From Negativicutes bacterium (lineage in GTDB: Bacteria; Bacillota_C; Negativicutes; Sporomusales_B; JARLHX01), in the NCBI GenBank assembly GCA_031292035.1, contig JARLHX010000018.1, positions 62,001-126,000 of the forward strand: DNA of 64,000 nt. Reading direction: 5' to 3'. The translations under genes were made by a program, and so were the position numbers. Below, piece after piece: positions 55,031 through 64,000 of this stretch. Positions within the stretch are counted from its first letter, which is position 1. Each line of letters begins with the position of its first letter. The notes under the pieces were generated by a model that ran no database searches, was not told the DNA's origin, and worked only from the letters and a program-made list of their open reading frames with translations.

Positions 55031-55483
55031 TTGAAGCCAATAGATCCTTATGCAGCTGGTAAGTTTTCCGCCAATCCGTATGCCGCGAAGCGGGCGGTAT
55101 TAGGTCCTCTGGCCGTGGTGCTCGACGGTAGGATGGATGACCGCGGTTTGCTTTTGATCAAACCGATCTCCCGCTGCATCCGCCGCCATGATATTCACGA
55201 ACTCATCCTGACCGATGAAGCGGAGGCAAAACCGGGAGCGGTGGTCAATCGCATCGCCTATCTCGGATTTGTCGAAATCGAGCAGGGAGGAGTCATTGTC
55301 GAAGGGGACGCGGTATTTCTTGCCGGTGAGAAGGTTGGAGTACTGGCTGGTTTTGATGAGACCCACATGCCCAATCACTTGAACATTGTAATCCGGACTG
55401 AAACCATGATTTCCGGTTCGATGCTGGGGGCAAGATTGGGAATGAAAGTTTGTTTCGAAATGCTGACAGGGGGTGATGTGTAA
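55031..55483 (+). CDS. Small soluble protein of unknown function, first gene of a redox-transport cluster
   Basis: The 150-residue protein has no membrane segment. It is rich in short beta strands (GPLAVVLDGRMDDRGLLLIKPISRC, GVIVEGDAVFLAGEKVGVLAGFDE). TTG 55031 is chosen because GGGGGAG lies 6 nt upstream; an earlier ATG at 54836 would run through the control region. I recall that similar proteins may be named DUF6917, but cannot confirm this. The next gene, a transporter, starts 68 nt downstream. A ligand-binding or accessory enzyme role is possible; function unknown. Confidence 0.65.
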   Translation: MKPIDPYAAGKFSANPYAAKRAVLGPLAVVLDGRMDDRGLLLIKPISRCIRRHDIHELILTDEAEAKPGAVVNRIAYLGFVEIEQGGVIVEGDAVFLAGEKVGVLAGFDETHMPNHLNIVIRTETMISGSMLGARLGMKVCFEMLTGGDV

Positions 55484-55508
55484 CAGGAGACCGGTATCTG
55501 AATTACCT

Positions 55509-55536
55509 TTGACTCGGTTACCGATCAAGTTATAAA
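55509..55536 (+). promoter_or_regulatory. Possible internal promoter before the transporter gene
   Basis: TTGACT (55509-55514) and TATAAA (55531-55536) are separated by 16 nt, just before the transporter's ribosome binding site GAGGAGG. Confidence 0.45.
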
Positions 55537-55551
55537 TCGAGGAGGTCAATT

Positions 55552-56964
55552 ATGCAGGTTGTAATCCTTTCGCTGGCGGACTGGTTGTTTATGGCTTTCG
55601 TTATCATAACCTTAGGTTGCCTTGCTACCCGCCGCGATGCGCTGCTTCCGACTGCTGTCGGGTTGGTGGTCGTCGGAGCCGTTCTGAGTCATAGTTTTAT
55701 CGGCGGTCTTATGGTCGCATTCAACGCCATCATGGCCTCAACTACCGATTTATTGAACATTATTATCGTCATTGCTCTGATTGTGATGATGACAAAAACG
55801 ATGGAAGATATGGGTTCGGACCGGTTGATGGTTGTCCCCATCCGCGGTCTTCTGGGCAACGCCTATATTTCCTACTGGGTTATCGGTTTTGCGATGCTGA
55901 TCCTGTCCTGGTTCATCTGGCCGACACCGGCCGCGCCCCTCCTTGGCGCCCTGGTGGTGCCGCTGGCCATTGTCAGCGGGCTGCCGCCGATGATTGCCGC
56001 CATGGCGGTGTCGATATTCGGCAAGGGAGTCGGGCTTTCCAGTGACTTTATCATTCAGGGATCACCGGCGGTTACCGCCAAGCTCACCAATATTCCCATC
56101 AACGAGATTATTTCTTCCAGCATCCCGGTGTGGGGCGCGATTTCCATCACCGCCGTCCTTGTTTCTTATTTCATCGCGTTCCGGACCATCAAAGCCAGTA
56201 AAAAAGACGGTGGCCCTGTCAGTATGAAAGGCTCGACCATTAGTCTGGAAGACATGCAGATCAAGGCGGCGGCTACCTCGACCGTCAACGCCAGCCCTAT
56301 CGGCCGGGTGATGGCCTGGGTCATCCCGATCGCGCTGCTTACCGATATTTATTACATGGGTGCCCTGGGGCTGCGGGGCGGCAAAGCCACCGCCCTCATC
56401 GGCGGTACTGTGCTGATGATTACCATGGTCAGCTGCATTTTCCAGTACAAGGATCAAGCTTTCTCCAAGGCCATGGATCACGCTCGAGCCGGCTGGATGT
56501 TCGCCGTCAAGGTGTTCGGTCCGGTGGTCATTATCGCCGGTTTTTTCTGGCTGGGCGGCGACTCCATCAAGACCATCCTTGGCGACAAAAGCGCCACCGG
56601 CCTGATGTTCCACTGGGGCTACTGGATCGCCGAACATGTGCCAATCAATAAATTCATGGTTTCACTGGTGGTTACCATCTCCAGTATGCTCGGCGCCTTC
56701 GACGGCTCGGGCTATGCAGCCATCCCGCTGGGGGCGAGTATCGCCATGGCTCTCGGCAAACCCATCGGGGCAAACGTCTCGGTGCTGGCAGTCCAGGCTC
56801 AGATGGCAGCCATCTGGACCGGAGCCACTCTTGTTCCCTGGGGCTTTTTGGCGGTGGCGGCCGCCATCTGCGGTGTCGATCCGAAGGATCTGGCCCGCCG
56901 AAATCTGTGGCCGACACTGATCGGCCTGGCTGTCGGGGTCATTGTAACAGCGTTTTTGGCTTAG
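55552..56964 (+). CDS. Multi-pass membrane transporter (ion-transporter-like fold)
   Basis: The 470-residue protein has about eleven or twelve membrane helices and an inverted-repeat look. The helix-break segments WPTPAAPLLGALVVPLAI and SMLGAFDGSGYAAIPLGASIAMALGK occupy equivalent places in the two halves, as in transporters of the IT superfamily (DcuC/CitM/SLC13-like). A cytoplasmic loop of about 45 residues (KASKKDGGPVSMKG...) separates them. It is likely an anion or organic-acid carrier, but I cannot assign a family. It sits between a small protein and a FAD oxidoreductase. Confidence 0.75.
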   Translation: MQVVILSLADWLFMAFVIITLGCLATRRDALLPTAVGLVVVGAVLSHSFIGGLMVAFNAIMASTTDLLNIIIVIALIVMMTKTMEDMGSDRLMVVPIRGLLGNAYISYWVIGFAMLILSWFIWPTPAAPLLGALVVPLAIVSGLPPMIAAMAVSIFGKGVGLSSDFIIQGSPAVTAKLTNIPINEIISSSIPVWGAISITAVLVSYFIAFRTIKASKKDGGPVSMKGSTISLEDMQIKAAATSTVNASPIGRVMAWVIPIALLTDIYYMGALGLRGGKATALIGGTVLMITMVSCIFQYKDQAFSKAMDHARAGWMFAVKVFGPVVIIAGFFWLGGDSIKTILGDKSATGLMFHWGYWIAEHVPINKFMVSLVVTISSMLGAFDGSGYAAIPLGASIAMALGKPIGANVSVLAVQAQMAAIWTGATLVPWGFLAVAAAICGVDPKDLARRNLWPTLIGLAVGVIVTAFLA

Positions 56965-56977
56965 CGGTATTGCCCAA

Positions 56978-57007
56978 CTTTGGCGGCCTGATGACAGGCC
57001 GCCAAAG
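56978..57007 (+). repeat. 13-bp perfect hairpin between the transporter and oxidoreductase genes
   Basis: CTTTGGCGGCCTG-ATGA-CAGGCCGCCAAAG. The stem is very stable but no T run follows, so it is not a normal terminator. It may stabilise or process the mRNA and so set the ratio of transporter to oxidoreductase. Confidence 0.6.
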
Positions 57008-57121
57008 CTATTGGAAGAATGGACTGCTTTACAGGAGAAGGGATATACCCCCAAGCACGGCGAATGAAAAGGCAAGTGAGATCGGCAGAAGCGAAAACAC
57101 GCATTTTTTGGAGGAGAGAAG

Positions 57122-58420
57122 ATGACAAGAAAAGTGGTAATCGTCGGCGGCGGCTGGGCGGGCAGCGCCGCGGCGCTGGCTGCCAGCATGGCGGGCTGCG
57201 AAGTAGAATTGTTTGAGCGGATGGATGCGCTACTGGGCACCGGTCTGGTGGGCGGCATTATGCGTAACAACGGCCGGTTTACCGCTACCGAGGAGGCTAT
57301 CGCCCTGGGGGGCGGTGATCTTTTTGCTATTACCGATCGCGTTTCGCGACACAAAAATATCGATTTCCCCGGCCATAAGCACGCCAATCTCTACGATGTC
57401 TGCCTTGTCGAGCCGGCTGTCCGCCAAGCGCTGCTGGCGGCAGGAGTCAAAGTCAATCTGAAAGCCCGGGTGCGGGATATCGAAGCTGCAGACGGCGCCA
57501 TTACCAAAGTAATCGCCGACGTCTTCCACGGCGAGACCATCATAGCTGACGGCGATGTTTTTGTCGATGTTTCCGGCACTGCCGGACCGCAGGGCAATTG
57601 TATGAAATACGGCAACGGCTGCGCGATGTGTATCTATCGCTGCCCGACTTTCGGCCCGCGGTTTAGCATCGCCGCCAAGGCCGGCGTCAAGGAACTGGTC
57701 GGGGAAAAGGCTGACGGAACTCTGGGGGCGATGAGCGGTTCCTGCAAGCTACATAAAGATTCGTTATCGCCGGAAATTCAAGAAGAGCTCAACCGAACCG
57801 GGGTATGTGTCGTCGCGGTTCCTGCCTCGCTGCAAAAAAGCATGGAATCGCTGGGGCAAAAGGCCTGTCAGCAGTATGCACTGAAAGAATTCGCCGAAAA
57901 TGTGGTGCTGCTGGACACCGGCCACGCCAAACTGATGACTGCTTATTATCCGCTGGAGCTGCTGCAGCAAATCCCCGGGTTTGCCAACGCCCGCTTTGAA
58001 GATCCTTACGCCGGCGGTATCGGTAACTCGATGCGCTATTTCGGCATGTTGCCGCGGGACAACGCCCTCCAGGTCGAGGGGCTGAAGAACGTCTTTTGTG
58101 GCGGTGAGAAGGCCGGTCTGCTGGTGGGGCACACCGAGGCCATCGTCACAGGCACCTTGGCCGGGCACAACGCTGCCAGGGCGGCTTTTGGCCTGGAACC
58201 CATCACCCTTCCCCGCACCCTCGCGATCGGCGACGCCATCGCCCACGTCCAGGAGAAGATGCAGACCAAAGAAGGCCTGACTAAAAAATACACCTTCTCC
58301 GGTTCGGTTTATTTCGAAAGCATGAAACAGCAAGATCTTTATACAACTGACATTTCCGCCATAAAAAGACGGGTGGAGAATACCGGATTAAGCGGAGTCT
58401 TTGCCAGGAAACTGAGTTAG
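57122..58420 (+). CDS. FAD-dependent oxidoreductase with a four-Cys motif
   Basis: The 432-residue protein has the Rossmann FAD motif VVIVGGGWAGSAAAL (about 5-19) and a C-terminal flavin segment GLKNVFCGGEKAGLLVGHTEAIVTGTLAG (about 320-348), as in GidA/TrmFO-type flavoproteins. Between them Cys160, Cys167, Cys170 and Cys174 (CX6CX2CX3CP) look like a [4Fe-4S] site inserted in the substrate domain. It is not TrmFO or GidA by length or motif. The start ATG 57122 follows GGAGGAGAG. It lies in one orientation with the transporter, a regulator and a membrane cytochrome candidate, suggesting oxidation or reduction of a transported compound. Substrate unknown. Confidence 0.8.
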   Translation: MTRKVVIVGGGWAGSAAALAASMAGCEVELFERMDALLGTGLVGGIMRNNGRFTATEEAIALGGGDLFAITDRVSRHKNIDFPGHKHANLYDVCLVEPAVRQALLAAGVKVNLKARVRDIEAADGAITKVIADVFHGETIIADGDVFVDVSGTAGPQGNCMKYGNGCAMCIYRCPTFGPRFSIAAKAGVKELVGEKADGTLGAMSGSCKLHKDSLSPEIQEELNRTGVCVVAVPASLQKSMESLGQKACQQYALKEFAENVVLLDTGHAKLMTAYYPLELLQQIPGFANARFEDPYAGGIGNSMRYFGMLPRDNALQVEGLKNVFCGGEKAGLLVGHTEAIVTGTLAGHNAARAAFGLEPITLPRTLAIGDAIAHVQEKMQTKEGLTKKYTFSGSVYFESMKQQDLYTTDISAIKRRVENTGLSGVFARKLS

Positions 58421-58487
58421 CCGATGCAGAGTTTGCAGGAGGTCACCGCCAGACGGTATAGAACCGATTGGCAGGGTAAATGGCTTT

Positions 58488-59237
58488 ATGGTGAATGAGC
58501 GGGACAAAATGGAATATGCCGTGCTGATGGCTATTTGCGACAAGGCTCTGCCGATGGGGTGCGGCGCAATCAGTCAGCTTCTCGCCAGCCAGGGACACAA
58601 TATCAGTGAGGCGACGATCGGCAGAATGCTGCGATCTATGGATCATCAGGGATTTACCGTAAAGACCGGATTTCAGGGCCGGCTGCTGTCGGCCCGCGGC
58701 AAGGTCCGCGCTGCCCACCTGGAAAATCTGCTGAAAAGCCGGCAGTGGGGGGAAGAGTTCGCCAGCGCCCTGCGCGGACAGACCAAGAAGCACCTCCAGG
58801 AGGTCCTGGTGGCCCGGCGGGCCATCGAAGGTGAGCTGGCTTACCTGGCGGCTGTCAATCCAGCCAAGGGTGAGAGTAAAGTGCTGCTGGAGGCTCTGGA
58901 GGCCCAGCGCCAAGCTTTGGCCATTGGCGGTGGGGCCGCGGCAGAAGATGCCGACTTTCATGCCGTCCTTTCCCGCATGGCCCGCAACAGGGTGCTGGAG
59001 GCCGCCATCCTGCTGATCCGTCAGGATACTCAGCTGTCGCCGGTGCTGGAGTATATCCGCCGCCATGTGCACAGTCTGGTGTACATCGACCATCAGAAGA
59101 TTGCCGAAGCTGTGATTTGCGGCCGGCCGGACGAGGCCAGGCGAGCTATGGTTGGACATATCAACAATTTAATCAAGGACGTGGAAAAGTACTGGAAGCT
59201 GATTGGTGCCCAGTCGATGGGAAAAGAGCGCGGCTAA
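58488..59237 (+). CDS. Transcription regulator: RNase R-type winged helix plus FCD domain
   Basis: The 249-residue protein joins two domains. Residues about 8-70 look like the winged helix first noted in RNase R and NrpR (MEYAVLMAICDKALPMGCGAISQLL, ATIGRMLRSMDHQGF). Residues about 95-235 are an all-helical FCD ligand domain (RRAIEGELAYLAAV, ADFHAVLSRMARNRVLEAAI, QKIAEAVICGRPDEARRAMVGHI), where D, H and H residues usually bind a metal and an organic acid. FCD domains normally follow a GntR winged helix, so this pairing is uncommon. It probably senses the cluster's substrate; the palindrome at 54818 is a candidate operator. Confidence 0.8.
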   Translation: MVNERDKMEYAVLMAICDKALPMGCGAISQLLASQGHNISEATIGRMLRSMDHQGFTVKTGFQGRLLSARGKVRAAHLENLLKSRQWGEEFASALRGQTKKHLQEVLVARRAIEGELAYLAAVNPAKGESKVLLEALEAQRQALAIGGGAAAEDADFHAVLSRMARNRVLEAAILLIRQDTQLSPVLEYIRRHVHSLVYIDHQKIAEAVICGRPDEARRAMVGHINNLIKDVEKYWKLIGAQSMGKERG

Positions 59238-59317
59238 AAGCCGTGCTTCTTTTTTGTAAAAAAGGTTTTTTGCCAACCAGCAGGGAATTTGTCCGAAAAA
59301 GCAAAAGGAAGGCTGCT

Positions 59318-59719
59318 ATGGACTATCCGTTGGCGATATTTGCGGGACGGACGGCGATGGCGTTTGTCGCGGTGGCGTCAGGCTATTATCTTCTTTATAT
59401 CCTTTTGGGGTGGCGGGAACGCCGGGGCGCCCTTGCCGGCCGACTGAAGCCCCTGGTTGAATATGCCCGGGTCAGTCACCCTTATCTCGCGTCGCTGATT
59501 TCGCTGACTGTCATTTATCATGTTTATGTGATGTGGATGACCCACCCGCTGCTGGACCAAAAAGTAATGACCGGGATTTCGGTTTCAGCCGCGGTTTCAC
59601 TGATGGCCAACTCGGGCTGGGCACTGGTCTTTCGTCCTCGCAGCAGCTATCTGCGCCGGGGGCATCGGCTGGGTATGTTTCTCCTCCTGGTGGTCATGGC
59701 CTTTCATCGCTATCTTTGA
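59318..59719 (+). CDS. Four-helix membrane protein with diheme cytochrome b His pattern
   Basis: The 133-residue protein has four hydrophobic segments (about 6-30, 54-76, 82-105, 117-133). His54 and His68 lie in helix 2, and His116 and His130 at the two ends of helix 4; both pairs are spaced by 14 residues, the spacing used to bind two b hemes in cytochrome b. No other domain is present. ATG 59318 follows AAAAGGAAGG. It is the last gene before a terminator in the 55-59.7 kb cluster. I infer a quinone-linked electron carrier; no annotated family is recognised. Confidence 0.65.
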   Translation: MDYPLAIFAGRTAMAFVAVASGYYLLYILLGWRERRGALAGRLKPLVEYARVSHPYLASLISLTVIYHVYVMWMTHPLLDQKVMTGISVSAAVSLMANSGWALVFRPRSSYLRRGHRLGMFLLLVVMAFHRYL

Positions 59720-59731
59720 TGGCTGAGTGAT

Positions 59732-59773
59732 TCTGGAAAATTTATTTGTAAAGTTTTCCGGATTTTTTTTTTA
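59732..59773 (+). terminator. Terminator after the membrane cytochrome candidate
   Basis: TCTGGAAAA pairs with TTTTCCGGA (one G-T pair) across a 13-nt loop, followed by a run of ten T. Confidence 0.85.
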
Positions 59774-59840
59774 CCCAGCAGGAGTAATTTTTCTGGCGAC
59801 GAAGTAAAATAGTGTTAGGAATTTATTTTTTTCCTGCGTT

Positions 59841-59870
59841 GGGACAAAAATGATTCCAGCGGGACAAAAT
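59841..59870 (+). promoter_or_regulatory. CggR-type operator
   Basis: GGGACAAAA occurs at 59841 and again at 59861, 20 nt apart. The Bacillus CggR operator likewise consists of direct repeats beginning CGGGAC. The site lies 20-50 nt before the proposed cggR start and would give autoregulation and control of the glycolytic operon. Confidence 0.7.
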
Positions 59871-59891
59871 TTGACCCGGGAGACACTAATA

Positions 59892-61945
<2,054 letters not shown>

Positions 61946-61970
61946 TCGCTGCAGCCAATAGTTCCAATAC

Positions 61971-61997
61971 AAGGGTCACAGCCAGTGACCCTTTTTA
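61971..61997 (+). terminator. Hairpin between gap and pgk
   Basis: AAGGGTCAC-AGCCA-GTGACCCTT is followed by TTT. It may act as a partial terminator that keeps gap mRNA higher than the downstream genes, or mark mRNA processing as in Bacillus. Confidence 0.7.
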
Positions 61998-62009
61998 GGG
62001 GGGCGGGTT

Positions 62010-63197
62010 ATGGATAAGCAAACCATCCGGGATATTGATGTCACTGGCAAAAAGGTACTGGTACGGGTCGATTACAACGTGCCGCTGGATAAAAAAAGCG
62101 GCGCCATTACTGACGACACCCGCATCGTGGCCACCCTGCCGACACTGAAGTATCTGCTGGAAAAACGGGCGGCGGTCATTCTGGCGGCCCATCTCGGTCG
62201 GCCCAAGGGCGCACCTGCACCAGAGTTTTCCCTGGCGTCGGTAGCCAAACGATTGGCCGAGCTTCTGGGTCAGGAAGTCCTGTTTGCCCCCGACTGCGTG
62301 GGGCCGGCAGTGTCGGCCATGGCCAAAGAGCTAAAAGGCGGCCAGGTGCTTTTGCTGGAAAACCTTCGTTTCCATGGGGAAGAAGAAAAGAATGATCCGG
62401 CTTTTTCGCAGCAATTGGCGTCCTTGGCCGAGGTACTGGTGAATGACGCCTTTGGGGTGTCTCACCGGGCCCATGCTTCGGTGGAGGGGGTCACCAAATT
62501 CCTGCCGGCGGTGGCTGGTTTCCTGATGGAGAAGGAAGTCGCCTTCCTCGGCCAGGCGGTGAGCAGCCCGGTCCACCCGTATGTGGCGATTATCGGCGGC
62601 GCCAAGGTTTCGGACAAAATCGGCGTTATCGCCAATCTTCTGACAAAGGTCGATGTATTGATTATCGGCGGCGGCATGGCCAATACCTTTATCGCCGCGC
62701 AGGGCTACGCCACAGGCAAGTCACTGGTGGAAGCCGATAAACTCGACTTGGCGAGGGAGCTGTTGGAAGACGCCGGCAAGCGGGGCGTCAAGCTGCTTCT
62801 GCCGACAGATATGGTGGTCGCCGACAGGTTTGCCGCCGATGCCGCGACAAAGGTAGTGGCAATCGACGCCATCCCAGCTGACTGGATGGCTCTTGATATC
62901 GGACCGGCCAGCGGCAAGGCGTTTGCCGACGCTCTGGCAGGTGCCAAACTGATTGTCTGGAACGGCCCGATGGGCGTGTTTGAGATGGATGTTTTCGCTA
63001 AGGGAACCGAAGCGGTGGCCCGGGCGGTTGCCGACTCCAGCGCGGTTACCATTGTCGGCGGCGGTGATTCGATCGCGGCAGTGGAAAAAGCGGGGGTTCA
63101 GGATAAGATCAGCCATATTTCCACCGGCGGCGGTGCGTCGCTGGAATTCCTTGAAGGTAAAGTGCTGCCGGGAATCGCAGCCATTCGTAATAAATAG
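62010..63197 (+). CDS. pgk: Phosphoglycerate kinase
   Basis: The 395-residue enzyme makes ATP and 3-phosphoglycerate from 1,3-bisphosphoglycerate. It shows [46 protein letters not shown] and the nucleotide loop [15 protein letters not shown]. It lies in the order gap-pgk-tpiA, with the ATG preceded by GGGGGGCGGG. Confidence 0.98.
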   Translation: MDKQTIRDIDVTGKKVLVRVDYNVPLDKKSGAITDDTRIVATLPTLKYLLEKRAAVILAAHLGRPKGAPAPEFSLASVAKRLAELLGQEVLFAPDCVGPAVSAMAKELKGGQVLLLENLRFHGEEEKNDPAFSQQLASLAEVLVNDAFGVSHRAHASVEGVTKFLPAVAGFLMEKEVAFLGQAVSSPVHPYVAIIGGAKVSDKIGVIANLLTKVDVLIIGGGMANTFIAAQGYATGKSLVEADKLDLARELLEDAGKRGVKLLLPTDMVVADRFAADAATKVVAIDAIPADWMALDIGPASGKAFADALAGAKLIVWNGPMGVFEMDVFAKGTEAVARAVADSSAVTIVGGGDSIAAVEKAGVQDKISHISTGGGASLEFLEGKVLPGIAAIRNK

Positions 63198-63212
63198 ACG
63201 GGAGTGATGTAT

Positions 63213-63956
63213 ATGCGCAAGCCGATTATCGCCGGTAACTGGAAGATGCATAAGACAGTGGCCGAAGCAGTGGCGCTCATCCAAGACCTGAGTAAACTTG
63301 TCGCCGGAGCGGCGGCAGACGTGGTGGTCTGTCCGACTTTTACCGCTCTGTATCCGGCTAAAAGCGCCCTTGCGTCCGGCATAAAGCTCGGCGCCCAGGA
63401 CGTCTACTGGGAGAACAAGGGGGCCTTTACCGGACAAATCGCTCCGGTCATGCTGAAGGATGTGGGCTGTGACTATGTCATTATCGGTCACTCCGAGCGG
63501 CGGCAGTTTTTTGCCGAGACCGACGAAACCGTCAACAAGAAGCTCAAGGCAGTGATTGCCGAGGGGCTGACCCCCATCTTTTGCGTCGGCGAGTCGCTAG
63601 CCGAAAGGGAAGCCGGGACTACCGAGAAGGTGGTGGGCGGCCAGGTCAAAAATGGACTGGCTGGCATTCCTGCTGAGCAGGTAGCAGCTCTGGTTATTGC
63701 CTATGAACCCATCTGGGCCATCGGCACCGGCCGGACGGCGTCGGCTGACGACGCCAACGCGGTGTGCGCCTTTGTCCGTAAGACGGTGGCAGGCCTTTAT
63801 GATGAGGCGACAGCCCAGAAGGTAAGAGTTCAGTACGGCGGCAGCGTCAAACCGGAAAATATCGCTGAGCTGATGGCCAAGAGCGATATCGATGGTGCAC
63901 TGGTCGGCGGTGCCAGCCTGGATGCGGCAACCTTCGCCAAAATCGTAAAATTTTAG
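63213..63956 (+). CDS. tpiA: Triosephosphate isomerase
   Basis: The 247-residue TIM barrel interconverts dihydroxyacetone phosphate and glyceraldehyde-3-phosphate. It shows MRKPIIAGNWKMHKT with the active-site Asn and Lys, GHSERRQFF with the electrophilic His, and the catalytic Glu in AYEPIWAIGTG. ATG 63213 is preferred, 8 nt after GGGAG; GTG 63204 and ATG 63207 lie too close to the ribosome binding site. Part of the glycolytic operon. Confidence 0.98.
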   Translation: MRKPIIAGNWKMHKTVAEAVALIQDLSKLVAGAAADVVVCPTFTALYPAKSALASGIKLGAQDVYWENKGAFTGQIAPVMLKDVGCDYVIIGHSERRQFFAETDETVNKKLKAVIAEGLTPIFCVGESLAEREAGTTEKVVGGQVKNGLAGIPAEQVAALVIAYEPIWAIGTGRTASADDANAVCAFVRKTVAGLYDEATAQKVRVQYGGSVKPENIAELMAKSDIDGALVGGASLDAATFAKIVKF

Positions 63957-63990
63957 GCTTTGTGGCATTTGCAGTTAAAGGAGATATGGC

Positions 63991-64000
63991 ATGGGTAAGC
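63991..64000 (+). CDS. gpmI: Start of the next gene, probably phosphoglycerate mutase (partial)
   Basis: Only ATG GGT AAG and one further base are visible, preceded by AAAGGAG at 6 nt. The next gene after tpiA in Firmicutes is usually the cofactor-independent phosphoglycerate mutase, so the name is inference from gene order alone. Confidence 0.35.

Overview
The window reads as chromosomal core sequence from an anaerobic, Gram-negative-staining Firmicute, most likely a member of the Negativicutes (Sporomusaceae-like). This is inference from gene content. Supporting genes are a SCIFF peptide with its radical SAM maturase, rubredoxin, an NrdD-like small protein, sigma-54, [NiFe]-hydrogenase maturation genes, a DUF5693 protein next to csaB, BirA- and CggR-type operators with Firmicute consensus, LexA boxes of the Bacillus type (CGAAC-N4-GTTC), and a long-form HPF. 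The sequence is GC-rich with strong Shine-Dalgarno sites and frequent TTG/GTG starts. I see no rRNA, tRNA, CRISPR array, insertion sequence or prophage.

Layout. 0-6.4 kb: a DnaA-box cluster, a cold-shock protein, HPF, a small unknown gene, secA (interrupted by one in-frame TAG), prfB with its programmed frameshift, and a DUF2993 protein. 6.6-11.6 kb: envelope genes (DUF5693, csaB, YitT, site-2 protease). 11.7-17.1 kb: cell division and envelope remodelling (ftsE, ftsX, a coiled-coil M23 activator, ctpA, a MinJ-like PDZ protein). 17.2-25.5 kb: nucleotide excision repair (uvrB-uvrA under two LexA boxes, and uvrC), with an antisense biotin carboxylase between. 25.5-29.1 kb: mobA, a degenerate non-coding repeat tract, rubredoxin, an NrdD-like protein, a DUF3231 protein and an FMN alpha-hydroxyacid enzyme with a Cys cluster. 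29.2-35.2 kb: a TauABC/SsuABC-type importer, ogt, a YvlD-like protein, a Cof phosphatase and glycerate kinase. 35.3-39.9 kb: a biotin operon (membrane protein-bioW-bioF-bioD-bioA) behind two tandem BirA operators. 40-47 kb: a class D beta-lactamase, a HEAT-like protein, a PHP phosphoesterase, rapZ-yvcK-whiA, and an orphan secreted protein. 47-54.7 kb: scfA-scfB, hypF-hypC-hypD-hypE, rpoN. 54.8-59.7 kb: an unassigned cluster (small soluble protein, multi-pass transporter, FAD oxidoreductase with four clustered Cys, RNase R-type wHTH/FCD regulator, 133-residue four-helix membrane protein with a diheme cytochrome b His pattern). 59.8-64 kb: the glycolytic operon cggR-gap-pgk-tpiA and the first codons of probably gpmI.

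The most promising lead for an undescribed system is the 54.8-59.7 kb cluster. It combines a transporter, a flavoprotein with a possible iron-sulfur motif, its own regulator and a minimal diheme cytochrome b candidate. Other points of note are the TAG inside secA, the putative pimelate permease under BirA control, the roughly 45-nt degenerate repeats, a structured leader before glycerate kinase, and a palindromic operator over the accC -10 element.
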